Origin: CATOSK01 sp034423195
Lineage (GTDB): Bacteria; Chloroflexota; Dehalococcoidia; Lucifugimonadales; UBA3495
DNA: 64,000 nt
NCBI GenBank assembly: GCA_034423195.1
Contig: DAOUIZ010000021.1
Span: 8,176-72,175 of the forward strand
Direction of reading: 5' to 3'
The notes under the pieces were generated by a model that saw only the letters and a list, made by a program, of their open reading frames with translations, had not been told where the DNA came from and ran no database searches. Position 1 is the stretch's first letter, and every line of letters starts with the position of its first letter. A program made the position numbers and the translations under genes. Shown here one piece after another: positions 1-8,280 of this stretch.

Positions 1-560
1 AGGAGGGACTCGTCGGGGGAGAAGCACAGGCCGTTGGGGTTGGTGAAGTCGTCCACCAGCAGGGTGAGGCTTCCGTCGGAGAGGTCGAGCTTGTAGACGG
101 CCTCATAGTCCACGTACTTCTGGATGTCCTCGCACTCCATGGCGACGTTGCGGATGCCGTTGGAGGGGTCGGTGAAGTAGACGGTTCCGTCGGACTTCAT
201 GACGATGTCGTTGGGGGTGTTGAGCTTCTTGCCGTCGACGTGGGAGGCGAGGACGGTGGTGGAGCCGTCGTGCTCCCAGCGCCAGACGGTGCGGCTGCTC
301 CAGCCGGCGACGATGAGGCGGCCGTCGTGGTCGTAGGTCATGCCGTCGGCCTTGCCGGAGGGCTGCATGATGATGCTGGTGCCCTGGCCGGGTATCCACT
401 TCCAGATCTTGTCGTCGATGATGTCGGTCCAGACGAGGAAGTTTTTCTCGCCGTTCCAGACCGGGCCTTCGGTGAAGATGTGGCCGGTGGATATTTTTTC
501 GAGGGAGGCATGGGGGTTGACGATCCGGCGGAAGCCGGGGAGGAACATCTCGCTGGACAT
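1..560 (-). CDS. SMP-30/gluconolactonase-like protein, 3' part cut by window edge
   Basis: About 186 codons are visible from an ATG at 560 (MSSEMFLPGF...) and the frame is still open at the left edge, so the C-terminus is missing. The translation has the SMP-30/gluconolactonase/LRE signatures: an early TEGPVWNGE, a KADGMTYDHDGRLIVAG strand, and NTPNDIVMKSDGTVYFTDP, which carries the family metal-binding Asn/Asp residues. Members are metal-dependent six-bladed propellers, often lactonases; substrate cannot be told here. No signal peptide is visible, so a cytosolic enzyme is likely. It is divergently placed relative to the LON-domain gene, with about 560 bp of repeat-bearing DNA between them. 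Confidence 0.85.
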   Translation of the reverse strand, partial: MSSEMFLPGFRRIVNPHASLEKISTGHIFTEGPVWNGEKNFLVWTDIIDDKIWKWIPGQGTSIIMQPSGKADGMTYDHDGRLIVAGWSSRTVWRWEHDGSTTVLASHVDGKKLNTPNDIVMKSDGTVYFTDPSNGIRNVAMECEDIQKYVDYEAVYKLDLSDGSLTLLVDDFTNPNGLCFSPDESL

Positions 561-879
561 CCGGTTCTCCTTGGGTGGGCGGCGGCTGCGATGTATGCGA
601 TGTAATGGTGCGGGGCTTTGCGGGCCGGCCGGCCGAGCAGATTCGGCTCCGGCCGACCGGAATTGGCCCAAGGGATTTTAGGAAGGGAGATAATTGGTGT
701 CAAGGAAAATCCGAATGCGGAGGGATGGGCTGCTGGAATCTTATCAGGGAGAAATAGTTGCGGACTGAGGATATGGGGTTCGGTTTGCGGCATCTGCATG
801 GTGGTGGTTTCTGGTGGAATGAGCCCGGGTGGGACATCCGACGGGGGTGTGGGTTCCTTTTTGCAACTCCACCGCCGGC

Positions 880-915
880 GCAAGGTAACTTGTCTCAACG
901 CCGACGGCTGTCGCG
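880..915. repeat. Dispersed GTAACTTGTC repeat, partial copy
   Basis: This segment shares the core GGTAACTTGTCT with flanking GCCG/CGGC arms with the triple repeat at 8281-8488 and the copy at 19638-19695. The surrounding 561-1087 stretch holds no convincing gene, only this element and the hairpin repeat at 1011-1042. Confidence 0.55.
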
Positions 916-1010
916 CGGGGTTTGTCGCGGGGGTGACGGGAGGGAGCGGGAACGGCGGGAGGGGAGCGGGAGTGATGGTTGGCAAGGGTGGAATGGGTAG
1001 CGCGGATAGC

Positions 1011-1042
1011 TGATGGGTCCCTGCCTCCGCAGGGACGACGGG
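1011..1042. repeat. Short palindromic intergenic repeat (GTCCCTGCCTCCGCAGGGAC type)
   Basis: The core GTCCCTGC-CTCC-GCAGGGAC is a perfect hairpin followed by GACGGG. Near-identical copies occur at 5751-5783, 6760-6790 and 18211-18244, always between genes. Confidence 0.8.
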
Positions 1043-1087
1043 GGGAGGTCCGGCAGTTGGCAATCTGCTGCCAATGGCTGGTCCGGG

Positions 1088-1116
1088 TTGTGCCGGGGTT
1101 GGGTTGGGCCTATACT
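1088..1116 (+). promoter_or_regulatory. Probable promoter of the LON-domain gene, near-leaderless
   Basis: TTGTGC (1088-1093) and TATACT (1111-1116) are separated by 17 nt. The start expected 6-7 nt after the -10 box lies about 2-4 nt before the ATG at 1126, and no Shine-Dalgarno sequence is present, so the transcript would be essentially leaderless. Confidence 0.5.
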
Positions 1117-1125
1117 GGCGGCGTT

Positions 1126-1812
1126 ATGGAGGAATCGAGAGATATTCCCCGAGACGATTTGTCGGAATTGCCCCTGTTTCCTTTGAACGACGTGGTGTTG
1201 TTTCCGGGGATGCGGCTGCCGCTGCATATTTTCGAGGAGCGGTACAAGGAGATGATCGGCCGCTGCTCGGAGGAGGAGATTCCCTTCGGGGTGCTGCTCA
1301 TCAAGGAAGGGCAGGAGGTGGGGGACCCGGCCGAGCCGGTTTCCATTGGGACGACGGCGCGGATCGAGCAGGTGGTGGAGCTGTCGGAGGGGCGGCTGAA
1401 CATCGTCACGCGGGCGGAGCGCCGCTTCCGGGTGGTGGAGATCATCCAGCAGCTTCCCTACCTGGTGGGGCTGGTGCAGTACCTGGAGGATGAGCCGGGG
1501 GACATCGCGGATGTCCTGGTGGAGCAGATCAGGAAGGAGTTTGTTGATTTCCTGACGCTCCAGGCGACCATCGCCGGGGGGTGGAACAGCAACGTGAGCG
1601 TGACGGAGGAACCGGCGCAGCTTTTCAACGACGTGATGACCAGCCTATCGGCCAGCGTGAGCCTTCCGAAGGAACTGCGGCAGCGGATGCTGGAGTCGAC
1701 GGACATCCAGCAGAGGCTGGAGACGCTGCTGCCAGTGTTGAGCCGGTGCGTCCAGCTGATGCAGGAGCAGGCGGACAAGAACAACCCGTTCCGGGGGGCG
1801 CGGTTGAACTGA
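1126..1812 (+). CDS. LON substrate-binding (PUA-like) domain protein
   Basis: The 228-residue protein opens with ELPLFPLNDVVLFPGMRLPLHIFEERY, the hallmark of the Lon N-terminal domain (PF02190) and of stand-alone LON-domain proteins. There is no AAA+ ATPase or serine/lysine protease domain, so it is not Lon itself. The second half is helical, like the N-terminal arm of Lon. The ATG at 1126 is chosen because the homology starts just after it and a promoter sits immediately upstream. Cytosolic; the exact role of these stand-alone proteins is unknown, with protein binding or quality control inferred from the domain. It ends at a strong terminator-like hairpin. Confidence 0.88.
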   Translation: MEESRDIPRDDLSELPLFPLNDVVLFPGMRLPLHIFEERYKEMIGRCSEEEIPFGVLLIKEGQEVGDPAEPVSIGTTARIEQVVELSEGRLNIVTRAERRFRVVEIIQQLPYLVGLVQYLEDEPGDIADVLVEQIRKEFVDFLTLQATIAGGWNSNVSVTEEPAQLFNDVMTSLSASVSLPKELRQRMLESTDIQQRLETLLPVLSRCVQLMQEQADKNNPFRGARLN

Positions 1813-1849
1813 TGGGGTGTGGGAAATTGGATTGTCACCCCCACCCTAA

Positions 1850-1881
1850 CCCTCCCCCATCAAGGGGGAGGGGATTTTTTT
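1850..1881 (+). terminator. Rho-independent terminator in a CCCTCCCCC repeat
   Basis: CCCTCCCCC (1850-1858), loop ATCAA, GGGGGAGGG (1864-1872), then seven T. It lies 38 nt after the LON-domain gene. A related arm pair recurs at 12341-12374, so it is also an interspersed repeat. Confidence 0.75.
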
Positions 1882-1891
1882 GGATAGGGGT

Positions 1892-2830
1892 TCAGGCGGC
1901 GGCGGGGTTGGTGTAGACGCGGAGGGCGCCGGCTTCGGGGATCATGCCGGAGAAGAGCTCGGGGTGGAGCATTTCGGCCATTATTTCCAACCCGTCCACG
2001 AGCCGGGGGCCGGAGCGGCTGGTGTAGGCGCTGGCGTCGATGGCGTAGACCCGGTTGTTCTGCACGGCGGGCATGGAGTCCCAACCCTCCTTGCCGGAGA
2101 GGATGGGGATGTCTTCCAGGGCCCGCTTCACCTCGAAGCCGCAGGGCATGAAGATGATGACCTCGGGGCGGCTGGCGACGACGTCCTCCCAGTCAAGCTT
2201 GAAGGAGCCGGTCTCCTTGTCGCCGAAGCAGTTTTCGCCCCCGGCCATTTCGACCATCTCCGGGACCCAGTGTCCCCCGCACATGAGGGGGTCAACCCAT
2301 TCGATGTGGAGGGTGCGGGGGCGGGTGTCGGCGAGGGCGGAACGGGCGGCGACGGCGTCGATGCGGGACTGCATCCGGGAGGCGACTTCCTCGGCCTTGC
2401 GGTCCTGGCCGGTGGCCTTTCCGACCCGGCGGATGTCGTCGAGGATGTCGCCGACGTACTGGGGGTCGAGGGACATGACCTCGGGCTGCTGGTCGAGGGC
2501 TGCCGTGGTCTCGGCGACCTGCCGAGAGGAGACGGCTCAAACCTCGCAGATGGCCTGGGTGAGGATGAGGTCGGGGTTGGCTTCCTTGAGGATGTCCTCG
2601 TCAATCTGGTAGATGCCGAGGCCCTGCTCCAGACGCTCGGAGATGACCCGGCTGATTTCGCCGCTGGTGGGCTGGGGGTCCATGCCTTCGAAGACGCTGC
2701 GGACGACCCAGGGTTTTTCCTTGGCGGCGGCGGGGAAATCGCATTCGTGGGTAACACCGTGGAGCTGCTCCTCGATGCCGAGGGCGTAGATGATCTCGGT
2801 GGCGCTGGGCAGGAAAGAACAAACGCGCAT
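1892..2830 (-). CDS. BtuF-like (COG0614) cobalamin/iron-complex binding protein, probable selenoprotein (Sec98)
   Basis: Reading from ATG 2830 (GGAGG 5 nt upstream), 97 codons run to an in-frame TGA (2539-2537), after which the same frame continues for 214 codons to 1892, giving 312 residues. Both halves match one family without signal peptide: MRVCSFLPSATEI, HGVTHECDFP, DLILTQAICEV before the TGA and GHWVPEMVEMAGG, IIFMPCGFE after it. Homologues read ...(D/A)(L/I)C-x-V-C-AV here, so TGA stands exactly at a conserved Cys and makes a CxxU motif (Cys95, Sec98). A hairpin with loop AGGUC follows 16 nt later (see 2502-2536). Likely a cytosolic corrinoid or metal-chelate binder; the Sec role (metal ligand or redox) is inference. 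The alternative is a nonsense mutation. Confidence 0.8.
2502..2536 (-). promoter_or_regulatory. Bacterial SECIS-like hairpin after the TGA of the BtuF-like gene
   Basis: On the minus strand, directly after TGA, an outer 5-bp stem (GCCGT 2536-2532 with ACGGC 2506-2502) encloses a perfect 7-bp stem TCTCGGC (2527-2521) with GCCGAGA (2515-2509) and apical loop AGGTC. The loop starts 16 nt after the TGA. In the E. coli fdhF SECIS the loop is AGGUCU at nearly the same distance, and the GGU of the loop contacts SelB. Confidence 0.8.
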
Positions 2831-2955
2831 GGTAGCCTCCCTTTGAACCGGCGTATCCGGGAGAACCGGCGTGTCCGGCGGCAACTTTCTGGGCACATGA
2901 TAACACCCGTGGGGCGAGTGCGGGGGAAGAGGGCGCTCCGGCAGGGCGGGCCGGT

Positions 2956-4794
2956 TCAGTCTTCGTCTGCTTCCGGGCGGCGGGGGTCGTCCAGGCCGAA
3001 GAAGGTGCGACTGAAGGAACTTTCCAAGACGCCGTGGAGATGAAAGCCGATGAATCCGAGGGCGGCGGCGGCGGCGGCCATGAGAGCGAGGGCGATGGGC
3101 AGGGAGACGGTGCCCAGCGTGACGAGGCGGGACAGGAGGGGAAGCCCCCAGACCGCCGGCAGGAGGAGAAGGAACAACAGGAAGCTGTCCCGCAGGACCA
3201 CGCGCATGTTGCGGGCCAGGGTGGTGTTGGGAGTCGAGGACCCGGGGGCGATGACTTCGGTCAACTCGTCGGCCAGGGTCCGGAGGGAATGCCAGATGGC
3301 CACGGCGGAAGGGATGCAGAACCCCACTGCTCCGGCAGCGACGATCCATCCCCACAGGCTCTCCTGGAGGTGGGCCAGCTTGTCCAACTGGCCGGTGAAC
3401 TGGAGGATGCCGGTACCGACGGCGATGATGAAGACGATTATCACCAGATTGAGGGCGACGACCTGGACCGTCCTCTGAATCCGGCGGGCGCGGAAGCTGC
3501 TGAGGCGGAAGGCGCTGCGCAGGATGGTGAGGCCGAGGTAGAGGTATTCGGCGTATTCCTTGAGCAATCCGGGAGACCTGCGCTGGAACCAGTCGGCAGT
3601 AGCACCGGCGCCGCGGAAGATCCAGGGATAGAACAGGGCGGTGATGGCGGTGCACATGGTGATGACGGGGTAGACGAATGCGCCGACGGTGCCGTGAAGG
3701 GCGCCGACCCGGGTGATGGCGAGGGAAAATTCTCCCATCTGGGTCATCCCCATCCCCACCGATAGGGAGGTGCGGCCGTCGTACCCGGCCAGGAAGCTGC
3801 CCAGGGTGTCGGCGATAATCTTGCCGACAACGAACACGGCGCTGACGACCAGGGCCGGGATGATGAATTCAGGGAACAGGCGCAGGTCCATCAACATCCC
3901 GATGGATACGAAGAAGAGGGCGGCGAACATATCCTTGACCGGGTTCATCACCCGGGCGATGGCCTCGTTGTGCTCGGTGTCGCCGAGGACGGTGCCGATG
4001 AGGAAGGCGCCGGCGGCGGCGGAAAGGCCCAGCAGCTGTCCGGCCAGGGCCAGGCCGAAGCAGAGGGCCAGGCTGGTAATCAGCAGGGCCTCGTCGGACT
4101 CGTAGCGGGCGACGAAGTGGACCAGGCGGGGAGCGAAGAGGGCGCCAAACACCAGGGAAGCGATGCCGAAGATAACGAGTTTGCCCGCGAGAAGCAGGAC
4201 CGAGCCGGCATCGGTGCCTCCGGTCTGGGCCGCGCCGGCCAGCACGGTGAGGAGGATCACCGCCGCGAAGTCCTCGACCACGAGAATGCCGACCATGAGG
4301 CGGCCGCGGGTGGTGAAGAGGCTGCCGGTGTCGCGGAGCATCTTGACGAGAATGGCGGAGCTGCTGATGCTCACCGCGGCTCCGAGGAACACGCTTTCGA
4401 GGAGGGACCATCCCAGGAGGTATCCGGTCTCGAAGCCGGCGGCAAACATGATGGTCATCTCGACGAAGGCGATGACCATTACCCGGGTGCCAACCCGCCG
4501 GATGCGCTGCCAGCCCAGTTCGAGGCCGATGCCGAAGAGGAGTAGCACCAGGCCGAGGTCGGCCAGCAGGCGAATGACGTCCACGTCGCGGACCAGGGGA
4601 GTGGGGAGGGTAAAGGGGCCGATGATGACCCCGGCCACCAGGTATCCGAGGACCGGCGGCTGCTTGACGAGGCGAAAGAGGATCAGCGCCGCTCCGGCGA
4701 CGGCGAGGGTTATCGCAAAGTCGCGGACCAGGGCGAACTCGTCGCCGGCTCCGACTAGTGGCAGGGCAAGAATGACAGGGTCGATTTTGGGCAC
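2956..4794 (-). CDS. CPA2-family cation:proton antiporter (KefB-like)
   Basis: The 612-residue membrane protein has the Na+/H+ exchanger domain of the CPA2 family over residues 20-400: VKQPPVLGYLVAGVIIGP, LLADLGLVLLLFGIGLELGW, and AAVSISSSAILVKML, with many hydrophobic helices. There is no C-terminal TrkA-N/RCK domain; instead the last 180 residues add further helices and a hydrophilic tail. It would exchange K+ or Na+ for H+ in the inner membrane. Start is the GTG at 4794, where GGAAGG abuts the codon. It is transcribed toward the BtuF-like gene with about 125 nt between them, and may not share a function. Confidence 0.88.
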   Translation of the reverse strand: MPKIDPVILALPLVGAGDEFALVRDFAITLAVAGAALILFRLVKQPPVLGYLVAGVIIGPFTLPTPLVRDVDVIRLLADLGLVLLLFGIGLELGWQRIRRVGTRVMVIAFVEMTIMFAAGFETGYLLGWSLLESVFLGAAVSISSSAILVKMLRDTGSLFTTRGRLMVGILVVEDFAAVILLTVLAGAAQTGGTDAGSVLLLAGKLVIFGIASLVFGALFAPRLVHFVARYESDEALLITSLALCFGLALAGQLLGLSAAAGAFLIGTVLGDTEHNEAIARVMNPVKDMFAALFFVSIGMLMDLRLFPEFIIPALVVSAVFVVGKIIADTLGSFLAGYDGRTSLSVGMGMTQMGEFSLAITRVGALHGTVGAFVYPVITMCTAITALFYPWIFRGAGATADWFQRRSPGLLKEYAEYLYLGLTILRSAFRLSSFRARRIQRTVQVVALNLVIIVFIIAVGTGILQFTGQLDKLAHLQESLWGWIVAAGAVGFCIPSAVAIWHSLRTLADELTEVIAPGSSTPNTTLARNMRVVLRDSFLLFLLLLPAVWGLPLLSRLVTLGTVSLPIALALMAAAAAALGFIGFHLHGVLESSFSRTFFGLDDPRRPEADED

Positions 4795-4930
4795 CTTCCC
4801 GGTATTCGCTGATTACATATATCTTATCGCATCAGGTTGTGGGCTCCTTCGCAGGGGTCGAGCGGATTGCGGGGAAAGGAGGTATTGAATTTCCAGCTAT
4901 GCTCACCCTGGGCATTCCCGTGGGGGAAAT

Positions 4931-4972
4931 CGCAGAAAAGGAAAGGGCCGACGCCTCATTGAAGCGCCGGCC
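4931..4972 (-). terminator. Terminator after the OsmC selenoprotein gene
   Basis: On the minus strand GGCCGGCGC (4972-4964) pairs with GCGTCGGCC (4954-4946) with one mismatch, followed by a T-rich tail CTTTCCTTTTCTG. It lies about 45 nt after the second (true) stop of the OsmC gene. The rest of 4795-5015 shows no gene. Confidence 0.6.
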
Positions 4973-5015
4973 GTCATGTCCGGGTGAGCGCGGTATTGGG
5001 GATGCCGCGGGAAGA

Positions 5016-5456
5016 TCAGGTGCGGGAATGGGCTCCGGCGTGAATCTCGACGGTGACGCTGGTAGCAGGGGTCGCCACGGCGACCGAACCGTAGAGGGGT
5101 CAACGCTGCTTCCAGGTTTCGACGAGCTGGTGTCCCTGGTCGTCGTCCACGCCCCACATCTGGAAGTGAACGCGCACGTCGTCGTAGAGGGTGAGATCGG
5201 CGGGGGGCTTTTCGGACTCGCGGTAGCCCTCCACGGAAACGTCCATCCAGTCCAGGGGGATTTCGCCCTGGTGGGCGAGGCGCTGGACCATGTTGACGGC
5301 GCAGGCGGTGATGCCGGAAAAGAAGAGCTCGCCAGCGCCGACCTGCTCGCCACCGGCATCGTCGGCAACCCAATGGTGGTTGCGGGCGTTGCAGATGGCG
5401 CGTCCCAGTGTGCCGGTGCTGTAGCTTCTGACTTTATAGGCCAATTCCAAAGCCAT
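5016..5456 (-). CDS. OsmC/Ohr-family peroxidase-like protein, probable selenoprotein (Sec119)
   Basis: The frame from ATG 5456 runs 118 codons to an in-frame TGA (5102-5100) and then 27 more codons to TGA 5018-5016, total 146 residues. The first part has the OsmC core (GELFFSGITACAVNMVQRLA, first catalytic Cys). In OsmC-family proteins a second conserved Cys starts the CP(V/L)Y/..L strand near the C-terminus; here TGA is exactly that residue, giving KQR-U-PLYGSVAVAT followed by the final strand SVTVEIHA. A SECIS-like hairpin follows. The family reduces organic hydroperoxides in the cytosol through the two-thiol pair, and Sec-containing OsmC-like proteins were reported from marine metagenomes (recalled knowledge). 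Truncation would remove an essential catalytic residue, which favours Sec. Confidence 0.82.
5070..5085 (-). promoter_or_regulatory. Bacterial SECIS-like hairpin after the TGA of the OsmC gene
   Basis: On the minus strand GGTCGC-CGTG-GCGACC forms a 6-bp stem (7 bp if a 2-nt loop is allowed), its loop starting 20 nt after the TGA. G lies among the first loop bases, as the bacterial SECIS consensus requires; the loop is smaller and less fdhF-like than that of the BtuF-like gene. Confidence 0.6.
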
Positions 5457-5640
5457 TTGGCTGCCTCCTGTCTATGGATTTGCCTTAGCTGTGAACCGGG
5501 ATTGCCGGACCCCATGATGATTGTCATGGGGACCTTCGCCAAGAGTATAGCACCCGAGAGGGAGGGCTATCGCACAAGTGCCGGTTTCGTCCAACCGGAG
5601 GTGAACAGTCAACGTGATACTGCGGGGAACGGACGACGGG

Positions 5641-5864
5641 GGTCTGGATTCCCGCCTGCGCGGGAATGACGGGAGAGGTGGCGGGTGCAGGCTGGGCTCG
5701 GGGGTGACGGGAGAGGTATTGGGTGTAGGATGGAGGGTTGTAGGGAAGGCTGATGGGTCCCTGCCTCCGCAGGGACGACGGGAGAGAGGGTTTGCTCCGG
5801 TTGCCGTTCCTGAGAGGAGGATTTACCGGGGTCTGGATTCCCGCCTGCGCGGGAATGACGGGAG
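5641..5864. repeat. Cluster of three short palindromic repeats
   Basis: Two copies of GGTCTGGATTCCCGCCTGCG plus CGGGAATGACGGGA (5641-5675 and 5829-5864) flank one GTCCCTGC/GCAGGGAC copy (5751-5783). All fold as hairpins and end in GACGGG. The stretch 5457-5908 between OsmC and RidA-family genes holds only these. Confidence 0.8.
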
Positions 5865-5908
5865 GGGGGTGAAGGGGTCGAGTCAGACTTCATGCGTTGC
5901 CCCGGAGG

Positions 5909-6421
5909 TCAGGGGAGGACCCGGTAGGCGATGCACTCGACGATTTCGATGAGCAAGGGGGGTTCGGCCAGGCCGGTGGTGCCGATGACGGCGCGGCAGG
6001 GCGGGTTGGGAATGAACTCGCGGTAGACCTGGTTGAAGAGGGGCCATTTCCCCATGTCGGTGAGGAACACGACGAGGGTAACGACGCGCTCGTAGCTGGT
6101 CTGAGCGGCTTCGAGGGTGGTCTGGACGTGCCGGAGGGTGGCCCGGTACTGAGATTCCTCGTCGTCGCCGACGATGACGCCGTCAAACCCGGAGGCGGTG
6201 GTGCCGCGGCAGAGGACCTTGACGGCCCGGACTTTCAACATGCGGACCAGGTCTTCCTCGAAATAGTCGCAGTAGAGCCCGTTGCGGTGGGAAACGGCGT
6301 CGGTGGACTGGTGCCGTCCGTCAGCGATGATGAGGTCGAGGAGACGGTCGCGTTCATCAAAGGATAGGGCGTGGGCGTCGGCGATGGTCATAGCGTCGAG
6401 GTCGGCGAGGGTGTATTCCAT
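5909..6421 (-). CDS. RidA/YjgF-family protein
   Basis: The 170-residue protein from ATG 6421 has an N-terminal extension of about 50 residues, then a RidA-type fold: GVIVGDDEESQYRATLRHVQTTLEAAQTSYERVVTLVVFLTD, followed by FNQVYREFIPNPPCRAVIGTTGLAEPPLLIEI. The Arg of the PCRAVIG segment and the final Glu are the family's enamine/imine-binding positions. RidA homologues hydrolyse reactive 2-aminoacrylate; extended versions like this often serve catabolic pathways. Normal RidA is about 130 residues, so the extra N-terminal segment (DLDAMTIADAHALSFDERDRLLD) is noteworthy. Cytosolic, monocistronic, flanked by repeat clusters on both sides. Confidence 0.82.
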   Translation of the reverse strand: MEYTLADLDAMTIADAHALSFDERDRLLDLIIADGRHQSTDAVSHRNGLYCDYFEEDLVRMLKVRAVKVLCRGTTASGFDGVIVGDDEESQYRATLRHVQTTLEAAQTSYERVVTLVVFLTDMGKWPLFNQVYREFIPNPPCRAVIGTTGLAEPPLLIEIVECIAYRVLP

Positions 6422-6658
6422 GGTCAAAAACCGTCCTTGGGTGAAAGACTGCCTTGCAACGGCAAAAGGCGGGGGTCCGGGGCCGGCGGAGAAGGTGTCC
6501 GGCAGCGTTCGTATGGTAACGGGTGATGGGGCCGGGGACAACCGGGGGGAAGGACGCGGGCCGAAACATAAGTGGTCAATTGCGCGGCAGCATGTTTGGG
6601 AAGTGTAAGCGGGACAGTTGATGCCAATGCTAATGACGGCCCCGGAAGGGGCGACGGG

Positions 6659-6790
6659 GGTCTGGATTCCCGCCCCTGCCTACGCAGGGGCAGGCTCTTG
6701 AATTTCGGAGGTGCGTGGCGCGGGGGTGACGGGAGATCGGGAAGCGCCGCGGGGAGAACTGATGGGTTCCTGCCTACGCAGGAACGACGA
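6659..6790. repeat. Two further short palindromic repeats
   Basis: A TCTGGATTCCCGCC copy runs into CCCCTGCCTACGCAGGGG (6659-6692), and GTTCCTGCCTACGCAGGAAC lies at 6760-6790. The gap 6422-6861 contains no gene I can support. Confidence 0.75.
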
Positions 6791-6861
6791 GCGGGTTCCC
6801 TCCTCCTCAGGAACGACGAGAGAGGCGGGGACGAAACCACCCAAATTGCAATTCTGCCGGG

Positions 6862-7641
6862 TCAGAATTCGGGCTGACGCTTCTCCTTGAAGGCCTGGAT
6901 TCCCTGGCGGGGATGGGGAGACGTGGTGAAGTACTGGACGAAGGCGGAGCTTTCGAGGGCGACGCCGTCGCGGATGGGGAGGTGGCGGCCGGCCTGGGTG
7001 ACGGACTTGATCCAGCCGAGGCCGGTTCGACTCTTGGTGCGGAGGGGCGCGACGAGGTTTTCCAACTCCTCGTCCAGCTTTTCGGCGGGGACGGAGCGGA
7101 GGGCCAGACCCCACTCGACGGCTTCCTGTCCGGTGAGCCAGCGCCCGGTGGTGAGAAGCTCCATGGCCCGCTGCATTCCGACGCGGCGGGGGAGACGCTG
7201 GGTGGAGCCTCCGCCGGGCATGAGTCCGAAGTTGGCGTGCTGGTCGCCGAGGCGGGCGTCATCGGCGGCGATGACCATGTCGCAGGCGAGAGTGAGCTCC
7301 AGTCCTCCGGCGAGGGCGAATCCCTGGACGACGGCGATGACGGGGATGGGCAGTTCCTCAAGCTGGAGGAAGCAGCGGTTGAGGGCGTGGACGTAGCGGT
7401 TGAAGAGGGCGGGCTCGTCAAAGGCGGCGTCGAAATGGAGAAGGTCGGCGCCAGCGCAGAAAGCCCGTCCCTCGCCACGGACGACGAGGGCCTTGACGGT
7501 TTCGTCGCCGGCGAGGCCGCCGACGGCGCGGGAAAATTCTTCCAGGAGTTCGAGGCTGAGGGCGTTGAGGGCGTCGGGACGGTTGAGGGTGATGGTGGCG
7601 ACGGTGTTGCCGAGGTCCAGGCGGATGTTGCTATACTCCAA
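6862..7641 (-). CDS. Enoyl-CoA hydratase/isomerase family protein
   Basis: The 259-residue crotonase-fold protein has TITLNRPDALNALS, VRGEGRAFCAGADLLHF (oxyanion-hole loop), IAVVQGFALAGGLELTLACDMVIAADDARLGD (second oxyanion Gly and catalytic Glu region), and a normal C-terminal trimerisation helix. Start is TTG at 7641, 6 nt after GGAGG. Family members hydrate or isomerise acyl-CoA esters in the cytosol; the exact substrate cannot be read. The typical length is 255-265, so it is complete. It stands alone between a repeat cluster and a divergent phosphatase gene. Confidence 0.88.
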   Translation of the reverse strand: MEYSNIRLDLGNTVATITLNRPDALNALSLELLEEFSRAVGGLAGDETVKALVVRGEGRAFCAGADLLHFDAAFDEPALFNRYVHALNRCFLQLEELPIPVIAVVQGFALAGGLELTLACDMVIAADDARLGDQHANFGLMPGGGSTQRLPRRVGMQRAMELLTTGRWLTGQEAVEWGLALRSVPAEKLDEELENLVAPLRTKSRTGLGWIKSVTQAGRHLPIRDGVALESSAFVQYFTTSPHPRQGIQAFKEKRQPEF

Positions 7642-7768
7642 GGAAGGCCTCCGATGGTTAGTCCGGGATTAGTCCGGCAAGGAGAGAATGGCGGATTCCA
7701 ATATACCAAATGGATTGGGAAATGCGGGTTGGCCGTCACAGTGGATAGCGCCAGGTAAGTGCCGACCG

Positions 7769-7774
7769 TATAAT
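7769..7774 (+). promoter_or_regulatory. TATAAT -10 box ahead of the phosphatase gene
   Basis: A consensus TATAAT lies about 70 nt before the chosen ATG (7845). No good -35 is visible at 16-18 nt. Confidence 0.35.
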
Positions 7775-7844
7775 GGGGCCAACCTTGGGGGACCGCCCCG
7801 GATACGCTTCAATCCATCCCGACGGAGTTGGACGAGTGGCTTAC

Positions 7845-8279
7845 ATGAACTTCAGCTGGATCCTGGAGGGCTCGCTGGCCGGCGCCCAGGGTCCGACGAA
7901 CAACCGGGACATCACCTTCCTGAAGCTGCAGGACATACAGGCGGTGGTGCGGATGGAGGAGAACACCATCTCGACGGAGCCGTGGGGGCTGAAGGAACTG
8001 TACGAGCCGGTGCGGGACTTCACCGCTCCGTCCATGGAGCAGATACACCGGATAGTGACCTTCGTCGAGGATGAGATGGAGACGTGGGAGCGGCCGGTGG
8101 TGGTGACCTGCGCCGCCGGGATAGGCAGAACCGGGACGATCCTGGCCTGCTACTTCGTGAAGGTGGGCTACCAACCGCAGGAGGCGATAGACTGGGTGCG
8201 GCAGCTGAGGCCGGGGTCGATACAGACGCGGGGGCAGGAGGAGGCGGTGCAGCAGTATTTCGAATATCTGCGGGAATAG
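7845..8279 (+). CDS. Dual-specificity protein phosphatase-like
   Basis: The 144-residue protein from ATG 7845 starts with NFSWILEGSLAGAQGP, the usual first strand of small dual-specificity phosphatases. The catalytic P-loop is VVTCAAGIGRTGT, a CX5R motif with the nucleophile Cys and the Arg, and a general-acid Asp is plausible in YEPVRDFTAPS. The preceding 24 in-frame codons show no homology, so the internal ATG is preferred. It would dephosphorylate phosphoproteins or small phosphoesters in the cytosol. No partner kinase is nearby. Confidence 0.85.
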   Translation: MNFSWILEGSLAGAQGPTNNRDITFLKLQDIQAVVRMEENTISTEPWGLKELYEPVRDFTAPSMEQIHRIVTFVEDEMETWERPVVVTCAAGIGRTGTILACYFVKVGYQPQEAIDWVRQLRPGSIQTRGQEEAVQQYFEYLRE

Positions 8280-8280
8280 C

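Noticed and set aside
979..1125. Longer N-terminus for the LON-domain protein
   Set aside because: The 49 extra codons run through a palindromic repeat and the promoter and show no homology.
1892..2476. A separate 194-residue gene starting MSLDPQYVG
   Set aside because: It is only the rear half of the binding protein; it lacks a ribosome site and the conserved frame continues upstream to the TGA.
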